Positions 7,067 to 11,689 of a DNA stretch of 11,689 bases are shown here, piece by piece (within the stretch, counting starts at the first letter, position 1; every line of letters starts with the position of its first letter). The DNA comes from Bacteroidota bacterium. Lineage in GTDB: Bacteria > Bacteroidota > Kryptoniia > Kryptoniales > JAKASW01. Where the stretch lies: contig JAJYGB010000231.1 of assembly GCA_021785235.1 (NCBI GenBank), forward strand, positions 1-11,689. Direction: 5' to 3'. The position numbers and the translations under genes were made by a program. The notes under the pieces were generated by a model that saw only the letters and a program-made list of their open reading frames with translations, did no database searches and was not told the origin of the DNA.

Positions 7067-9364
7067 TCATATCCTTTCCACGACGACAACAGTCATATCG
7101 TCAGCCTGTGACGCCTTACCGGCATGAGCATTTACGGCGCAAGTAATTTCGTCAATCGCGGACTGCGGGGAAAGGCATGTTATATGCCGGACGACTTCGG
7201 TCAGCCTCTCGTCACCGAATTGTTCCCTATGTTCGTTCATTGCCTCCGTCACGCCGTCTGAATAAATAAGGATAAAGTCGCCTGCGTTGATGCCGATCTC
7301 CTCCTTCTCATAAGTCGAGTCTTCCCTGACCCCGAGCACCAGTCCATGACTGAACAGCATATGCGGCTTCGCTGTCGCGGAGAAGATGACAGGCCAATTC
7401 TGTCCGGCGTTCGCATAGGTGATTGAGTGTTTCTTAGTATCGAGCACCCCATAGAACAGGGACACGAAAGTATGAGTGTCGGTGCTGTGAAAGAGGAGTT
7501 TGTTCGCCCTCTCGAGACATCGGGCTGGGTCCGCGTCGAACGCTGCCTGGCTGCGGATCGTGGCCTGGAGATTTGCCATGACGAGCGCCGACGGAAGGCC
7601 GTGACCGCTCACGTCTCCGAGGCCGATGGCAATTCTGTGATCGTCGAGTCGGATGAAATCATAATAATCACCGCCGACGTTCGCCGCCGGGATACTCTTG
7701 CCGGCAATTGCATATCCTGGTATGACCGGATTTGATTCCGGAAGGAAATTCATCTGGATTTCCCTCGCGGTCCGCGCCTCCGTTTCCGTCCGCAGCCGCG
7801 CTTCCTCGGCTTTCTTCTTCTCCGTTATGTCGCGGTAGATCGCGTAATCGCCGATCTGCTTCCGGTTGTATATTATCGGCGCGCAGAGTATCGAGACGTC
7901 AAAGGGTGTCCCGTCTTTCCTGTTTCGTTTCGATTCGAGTTCGACCCGCTCGCCGTTCCTGATTCTCTCCGATATTTGACCCGCTTCACTCCGAAGCTCT
8001 CTAGAAGTAACGAGGTCGTTTATCTGTCTTCCGACCGCCTCCTCACGCGAATATCCGAACATCCTCGTGAATTCGTCGTTCACGTTTATTATGCGGTCGT
8101 CGTTGTCGTGGAGCACGATCGCTTCCGGAGCGCTGTTGAACAAGCGTTCGAGGTACGTTTTCTGGAGAAGTATCTCGTCCTCCGCTTTTTTCCTTTCGGA
8201 AATGTCTCTGTATATCGCGTATACTCCTATGAGTTTTCCTTCCTGGAAAATCGGCGCGCCAAGGATCGAGACGTCGAAGACGCTCCCGTCCTTCCTCTTC
8301 CGCCTCGATTCGGCGGCGACCCTGTCGCCGTGGTCGACCATGTGTGAGAACATCGCAGCTTCGCTCCGAAGCTCTTCAGGTGCGACAAGATCGTTTATCT
8401 TCTTTCCAACGGCTTCTTCACGGGAGTACCCGAACATTCTGGTAAATTCCTCGTTGACATTCACGACGACATCGTTGTTGTCATGCCAGATGATTGCTTC
8501 GGGCGCGCTGTTGAAAAGGTTTTCCAGGTATGACTTCTGGATGAGTATTTCTTCCTCCGCTCTTTTGCGCTCGGTTATGTCACGGTAGATCGCGTAGTCT
8601 CCGATCTGTTTCCCGCCGCGAGCTATCGGAGAGCCTATGACCCAAACGTCGATGAGGCTGCCGCCCTTTCGCATCCTTTTCGTATCGGCCTCTATCCTCT
8701 CGCCACCGATGACTTTCTCCGAGAACCTGGATCCTTCCTCTTTCAGCTCACCGGGCACAAGAAGGTCATTGATGGGTTTGCCCAACGCTTCTTCACGAGT
8801 ATAGCCGAACATTCTGGTGAACTCATCGTTCACGTTTACAATCCGGTCCTTGTTGTCATGCCAGACGATCGCCTCGGGGGCACTGTTAAAGAGCCGCTCC
8901 AGATAGGTCTTTTGGAGGAGGAGCTCTTCTTCGGCTTTCTTCCGCTCTGTTATGTCGCGGTAGATGGCGAAGACTCCCATCTGCTTTCCTTCATGAATGA
9001 TCGGAGCTCCAAGGATGGATACGTCGAACAAAGACCCGTCTTTCCGCTTGCGTTTCGAATCACCTTCAATCCTTTCCCCGTGCAGCACCATGTTTGAGAA
9101 CATCTCCGCATGTTCCCGGTACTCCTCTGGCGCGACAAGGGCGTTTATTCTTTTCCCGATGGCCTCGACACGCGAATAGCCGAACATCCTCGTGAACTCG
9201 TCATTGACATTGACGATGACGTCATCGTTATCGTGCCAGATGATCCCTTCGGGCGCGCTGTTGAAAAGCCTTTCGAGATAGACCGCCTGAATACGGAGCT
9301 GTGCCAGTTTCTTCTCGAGTTCCGCCAGGCGCCCCTCCAGCTCCTCATAAGTAGGCTTACTCAT
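7067..9364 (-). CDS. Four-PAS SpoIIE/RsbU-type PP2C serine phosphatase
   Basis: A 765-residue cytoplasmic signalling protein. Residues 1-28 are a coiled coil (YEELEGRLAELEKKL). Four PAS/PAC units follow at 29-153, 154-278, 279-403 and 404-528, each beginning YLE(R/N)LFNSAPE and ending near YRDI(T/S)E. A short helical linker (515-540, ...AREIQMNFLPE) leads to the phosphatase at about 541-765. Its metal-binding motifs are intact: VGGDYYDF (563-570), GDVSGHG (583-589), YSDGVTEA (701-708) and ADDMTVVVV (754-762). Family knowledge: these enzymes dephosphorylate STAS-type anti-sigma-factor antagonists or similar partners in response to sensor input. I chose the ATG at 9364, which has AGGAGGG seven bases upstream. 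The open frame reaches 9535, but its 57 extra residues are Cys/Arg/Phe-rich and unlike protein. No histidine kinase or STAS partner is encoded nearby, and the PAS ligand is unknown. Confidence 0.93.
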   Translation of the reverse strand: MSKPTYEELEGRLAELEKKLAQLRIQAVYLERLFNSAPEGIIWHDNDDVIVNVNDEFTRMFGYSRVEAIGKRINALVAPEEYREHAEMFSNMVLHGERIEGDSKRKRKDGSLFDVSILGAPIIHEGKQMGVFAIYRDITERKKAEEELLLQKTYLERLFNSAPEAIVWHDNKDRIVNVNDEFTRMFGYTREEALGKPINDLLVPGELKEEGSRFSEKVIGGERIEADTKRMRKGGSLIDVWVIGSPIARGGKQIGDYAIYRDITERKRAEEEILIQKSYLENLFNSAPEAIIWHDNNDVVVNVNEEFTRMFGYSREEAVGKKINDLVAPEELRSEAAMFSHMVDHGDRVAAESRRKRKDGSVFDVSILGAPIFQEGKLIGVYAIYRDISERKKAEDEILLQKTYLERLFNSAPEAIVLHDNDDRIINVNDEFTRMFGYSREEAVGRQINDLVTSRELRSEAGQISERIRNGERVELESKRNRKDGTPFDVSILCAPIIYNRKQIGDYAIYRDITEKKKAEEARLRTETEARTAREIQMNFLPESNPVIPGYAIAGKSIPAANVGGDYYDFIRLDDHRIAIGLGDVSGHGLPSALVMANLQATIRSQAAFDADPARCLERANKLLFHSTDTHTFVSLFYGVLDTKKHSITYANAGQNWPVIFSATAKPHMLFSHGLVLGVREDSTYEKEEIGINAGDFILIYSDGVTEAMNEHREQFGDERLTEVVRHITCLSPQSAIDEITCAVNAHAGKASQADDMTVVVVERI
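7781..9280 (-). repeat. Four tandem 375-base repeats encoding PAS/PAC units
   Basis: Units at 9280-8906, 8905-8531, 8530-8156 and 8155-7781 encode 125 residues each with no insertion or deletion between them. By my hand alignment, unit 1 and unit 3 are about three-quarters identical in protein sequence, while other pairs are nearer two-thirds. Units 2 and 4 share their own markers (D-R-I in the first strand, KQIGDYAIYRDIT at the end). The pattern therefore reads A-B-A-B, as if a two-PAS block had been duplicated. Confidence 0.85.
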
Positions 9365-9716
9365 TGGACATCCCTCCTGTCGCGACACCGGCCTCGTGAA
9401 CCGGCTGAGCAACGCGGGAAACTTACCGCAACAAAAATGAAATATTCCGGTGAGAAAACACGCGGATTGACCGAAACGCAAGACATGCCTTAGCCTCCGA
9501 CACCGAAAGCTATCCTGAGCCGTGAAGAAAAGCAATCAACTTAAGTAAGTACCAAACAACAAATTCCAAGCGCCAAGCAAAAACAAAGTTCCAATCAACA
9601 AAAGCGACAAATAGCTAGTATTTAAGACTTGTGTCTTTGATTTTTGGAGTTTGTTTGGAACTTGGAATTTTGAAGTTAGAGTTTCCAAGGTAAACCCGTA
9701 TTACCCTACTGCAAGT
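9365..9716. other. Gene-free stretch between the phosphatase and DUF3788 genes
   Basis: This 352-base stretch has no credible gene. Bases 9365-9540 are an open but compositionally non-coding extension in front of the phosphatase start and should hold its promoter, although I see no clear hexamer pair. The other half is A/T-rich and carries the TTCCAA-type inverted repeat listed separately. Confidence 0.6.
9561..9670. repeat. Imperfect inverted repeat rich in TTCCAA/TTGGAA
   Basis: The outer ten bases are perfect inverted copies: AAATTCCAAG at 9561-9570 and CTTGGAATTT at 9661-9670. Inward, the left arm is built of CCAAG, CAAA and GTTCCAA words and the right arm of their complements (TTTGGAG, TTTGTTTGG), pairing imperfectly around a centre near 9615-9625. 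The composition differs sharply from the flanking genes. It resembles TTCCAA-rich intergenic elements that I recall from other environmental bacterial genomes. Its nature, whether a MITE-like element or simple-sequence decay, is open. Confidence 0.55.
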
Positions 9717-10136
9717 TTACTTGATGCTGAGTCTGGCATTTACAAGAGTCACGACATCATCAATCCCGGTTTTCGTGTCGACATGAACGAAGACCCATCT
9801 TCCTTCTTTGAAATCAGTTGCTCGATTGACGGCATCTTTCGTCGCGGCTGACACTCCCTTTGCGTAAGCGGCCTCGAGCTGAGGACATTTCAAAATAACC
9901 TGCGCCGTGAAGCCGTCTTTGTCAGGATAGAGAGCAACCACGGACTTTCCCGATTTCGCGTAGCGGATCGCCCAGCCGTAATTGACGCCGTAGAACTTCA
10001 ATTCGCCTTTGAGCTTCATCGTCATGGTGAGGAACCCGCTCAGATTAATCCAGTTATCCCACGCCCGGCCGACAGCCTTTTTGATGCTGCGATCATCTGG
10101 CTTTGAGCCCTTATCAATGAATATTCCTTTGCCCAT
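9717..10136 (-). CDS. DUF3788-like protein
   Basis: A 139-residue soluble protein without signal peptide. It resembles DUF3788, a small family of unknown function distantly related in fold to the DUF1801/YdhG group. The family-like core is at about 45-75: KFYGVNYGWAIRYAKSGKSV, then VALYPDKDGF, with an aromatic-rich strand pattern and a conserved W-(A/S)-(I/L)-R. The C-terminus FKEGRWVFVHVDTKTGIDDV is also family-like. I chose the ATG at 10136 because AGGAGGG lies six bases upstream. The frame stays open to 10358, but those 74 extra codons translate the palindromic repeats and the tail of the metalloprotease gene. It is a single gene between two repeat-bearing gaps, and no role can be inferred from its neighbours. 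Confidence 0.75.
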   Translation of the reverse strand: MGKGIFIDKGSKPDDRSIKKAVGRAWDNWINLSGFLTMTMKLKGELKFYGVNYGWAIRYAKSGKSVVALYPDKDGFTAQVILKCPQLEAAYAKGVSAATKDAVNRATDFKEGRWVFVHVDTKTGIDDVVTLVNARLSIK

Positions 10137-10175
10137 AGGTGCCCTCCTGACTGCAAGTAAATCCATCTGACGTCT

Positions 10176-10316
10176 CGGGCTGAAGCCCGGAAATAGAAGG
10201 AGCTTCATCTGCCCCAACATAAATGTCGGGGCAAATATCCTTCCTGAATATACTCCCCGATCTATTGTCGGGGCAAATGAACCGGTTGCCGCCAATTTTC
10301 CCGGCATTAATGCCGG
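10176..10316. repeat. Cluster of four GC-rich palindromes (REP-like)
   Basis: Four hairpin-forming units lie within 141 bases. At 10176-10189, CGGGCT-GA-AGCCCG. At 10211-10232, arms GCCCCAACAT and ATGTCGGGGC with one mismatch and an AA loop. At 10255-10273, CCCCGA and TCGGGG around seven bases. At 10301-10316, the perfect palindrome CCGGCATTAATGCCGG. The second and third units share a 13-base direct repeat TGTCGGGGCAAAT (10224-10236 and 10266-10278), 42 bases apart. Related but different sequences in one intergenic gap are typical of REP/BIME-like clusters. No transposase is encoded in the window. The last palindrome begins four bases after the metalloprotease stop and could also protect or end its mRNA. 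Confidence 0.7.
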
Positions 10317-10320
10317 CGCT

Positions 10321-11689
10321 CTAGTATTCTCCAATCGGATCCCCCGGCGGAGTTTCAACTGCCTTCGGCATTTTGAATTTCACCGGATTGTCCTGGAACT
10401 GTTTGATCTGTGAAAGAGCGTAGGTATACTCGGCCCTTTGATCCTCGTCTTTCGTCGACTTCAACTGTGTGCCGATCCAATCTTTGAGCGCGTCGATCTT
10501 GTAGTAAGCGATCGCTCTGACCTGTTCCGACGCTTCCAGATTTGTCGCAAGAGACATCAGATTATTGAGGACGATGTTTTCCACAGACCGCTGAATGTCC
10601 GCCAAATATCCTGCGCTCGCGGGAGACTTCCAGCTCGCGGAAACGAGGTCGTCGATGACTTCATCCAATCCGGGAAGATTTTTGTCCTCACCATGATATT
10701 GAACCAGCCTGTTGTCTCGCTCTGGATTCAGAATGAGTCCGACGGTCAGCTGGGCAGCGCTTCTGGCGGGAGCGAGCGCATCGAACGTCACGCCGGTCTG
10801 TCCCACGAAATCTTCCCTCGTCCGCCTGTAACCGTCGGGCTGAGGAGGGATCAGCTTCAGGATATTTTCAGGAAGCGCGAGAAAATCGGGTTTAATTGTG
10901 CCGAGTAATGCCGTCAACGCCCTGCGCTGTTCCGCCGCCGGAACCATCGTCGTCGGAACCTGTCCGTCGCCTCTCACCGCATACGTGTAATACAGTCCGC
11001 CGAGCACTTTCGAGGCGGCCACGGTTTCATAACGGTGATACATATATACAGGCACAAGGACGTCTTCGAGATGCGCCAGCGGTTCATCCGGCTTTATATT
11101 CCCCTCGCCGAAGTTTTTAAGCGCGATCTCCCGGACCTGCATGGCCTGTTTCAACCCCTTGACCGCGTCGGTACCGTTGTCCCAGAGATGTGCTATCGGA
11201 CTCGCGCTTCCGGGTGGGCGCGTGCCTTCATCGGAGATAAACGGAATCCCTTCTTTGATGCCGTCCTCGATTATTCCGTCGAGCGCCTTCTTCTCGTCGG
11301 TCCCTTTCGGAAACTCCGCGTAACCGTATTTGATGGCCTGTATGTCCCATTTCCCGATCCCCTTCGCGTAGGCATCCGAAATATCGAACGTACCGTCCCC
11401 GTTAATTTTTATCAGCGGCGCGGGATAGTCCATGACCGACGCGCGGTTGTCCGTGCTCGACGCGAAATTATGAGCGAGGCCGAGCGTGTGACCGGTTTCA
11501 TGAGCGGCAAGCTGGCGGATTCTCGCGAGCACGAAATTCTCGATCTCCGCGGAGTCGTTTTTCCCGTCCGCATAAGGAGCGAGGAGCCCCTGGGCGATGA
11601 GATAATCCTGCCTCGCGCGGAGAGCGTCAAGAGTGACCTGACCTTTTATGATCTCCCCGGTCCTCGGGTCGACTATCGACTCACCGTAA
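10321..11689 (-). CDS. Zinc-dependent metalloprotease, C-terminal part (runs off window end)
   Basis: The last 455 codons of a larger gene that enters from beyond base 11689. The frame is fully open across the window edge, so the true start is outside. It matches the DUF4953/DUF5117-type zinc metalloproteases, exported enzymes of about 800 residues in Bacteroidota and relatives. The catalytic motif HETGHTLGLAH (codons at 11502-11470) is the metzincin-like HExxHxxGxxH, giving three zinc histidines and a catalytic Glu. It is followed about 14 residues later by a Met-turn candidate, ASVMDYP. Upstream, SIVDPRTGEI and ARQDYLIAQGL are family-typical. The rest is a helical C-terminal domain ending PPGDPIGEY. 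Peptide substrates and location (periplasm or outside) follow from the family, because the signal peptide is not visible. It is the only gene here not obviously grouped with its neighbours. Confidence 0.88.
   Translation of the reverse strand, partial: YGESIVDPRTGEIIKGQVTLDALRARQDYLIAQGLLAPYADGKNDSAEIENFVLARIRQLAAHETGHTLGLAHNFASSTDNRASVMDYPAPLIKINGDGTFDISDAYAKGIGKWDIQAIKYGYAEFPKGTDEKKALDGIIEDGIKEGIPFISDEGTRPPGSASPIAHLWDNGTDAVKGLKQAMQVREIALKNFGEGNIKPDEPLAHLEDVLVPVYMYHRYETVAASKVLGGLYYTYAVRGDGQVPTTMVPAAEQRRALTALLGTIKPDFLALPENILKLIPPQPDGYRRTREDFVGQTGVTFDALAPARSAAQLTVGLILNPERDNRLVQYHGEDKNLPGLDEVIDDLVSASWKSPASAGYLADIQRSVENIVLNNLMSLATNLEASEQVRAIAYYKIDALKDWIGTQLKSTKDEDQRAEYTYALSQIKQFQDNPVKFKMPKAVETPPGDPIGEY

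Noticed and set aside
7781..9280. CRISPR-like or satellite array suggested by regular 375-base periodicity
   Set aside because: The repeats are protein-coding PAS units with codon-level divergence, not short repeats with spacers.
9365..9535. 57-residue N-terminal extension of the PAS phosphatase
   Set aside because: A strong AGGAGGG lies before the ATG at 9364, and the extension is Cys/Phe/Arg-rich without domain similarity.
10137..10358. 74-residue N-terminal extension of the DUF3788-like protein
   Set aside because: It translates the palindromic repeats and overlaps the metalloprotease tail; the ATG at 10136 has AGGAGGG.

Overview
The window is about half GC and every gene I can support lies on the minus strand, so transcription runs from high to low coordinates. 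The FCB superphylum fits best, probably Ignavibacteriota or a related Bacteroidota/Chlorobi-group lineage. The reasons are a TonB-dependent receptor with an N-terminal carboxypeptidase-regulatory-like domain, a DUF4953/DUF5117-type zinc metalloprotease, small cytosine-anchored lipoproteins, and clear Shine-Dalgarno sites, which many classical Bacteroidetes lack. This placement is an inference from gene content.

Read in the direction of transcription, the layout is as follows. (a) 11689-10321: C-terminal 455 residues of a secreted metzincin-like zinc metalloprotease whose N-terminus is outside the window. (b) 10320-10137: a cluster of four GC-rich palindromes resembling REP or other short mobile repeats. 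(c) 10136-9717: a DUF3788-like protein. (d) 9716-9365: a 352-base gene-free stretch holding a TTCCAA-rich imperfect inverted repeat. (e) 9364-7067: a signalling protein with four tandem PAS domains and a SpoIIE/RsbU-type PP2C phosphatase. (f) 6900-6334: a nitrobindin-like heme-binding beta-barrel protein, followed by a 21-codon stretch that looks like the relic tail of another SpoIIE-type phosphatase. (g) 6063-4568: a two-gene translationally coupled unit made of a lipoprotein and a stand-alone oxygen-binding diiron (ODP) metallo-beta-lactamase-fold protein. (h) 4462-3564: a translationally coupled pair, a six-helix membrane protein and a small winged-helix regulator. (i) 3500-2691 and 2571-334: a periplasmic TPR protein and a TonB-dependent receptor. 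(j) 166-1: the first 55 codons of another lipoprotein.

The most interesting non-coding signal is a shared 22-base element, TAAAGT-M-CTTTG-N5-CAAAG. It occurs twice in the same orientation, once just downstream of a good sigma70 promoter for the membrane protein/regulator pair (4477-4498) and once in front of the TPR gene (3518-3539). It is a strong candidate operator for the adjacent winged-helix protein. If so, the regulator controls itself and the TPR and receptor genes, forming one regulated outer-membrane uptake or envelope module. Regions (e)-(g) may form a second, looser theme of gas or redox sensing (heme NO-binding barrel, diiron protein, PAS phosphatase), but only neighbourhood supports that link. 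I found no tRNA, rRNA, CRISPR array or transposase gene.
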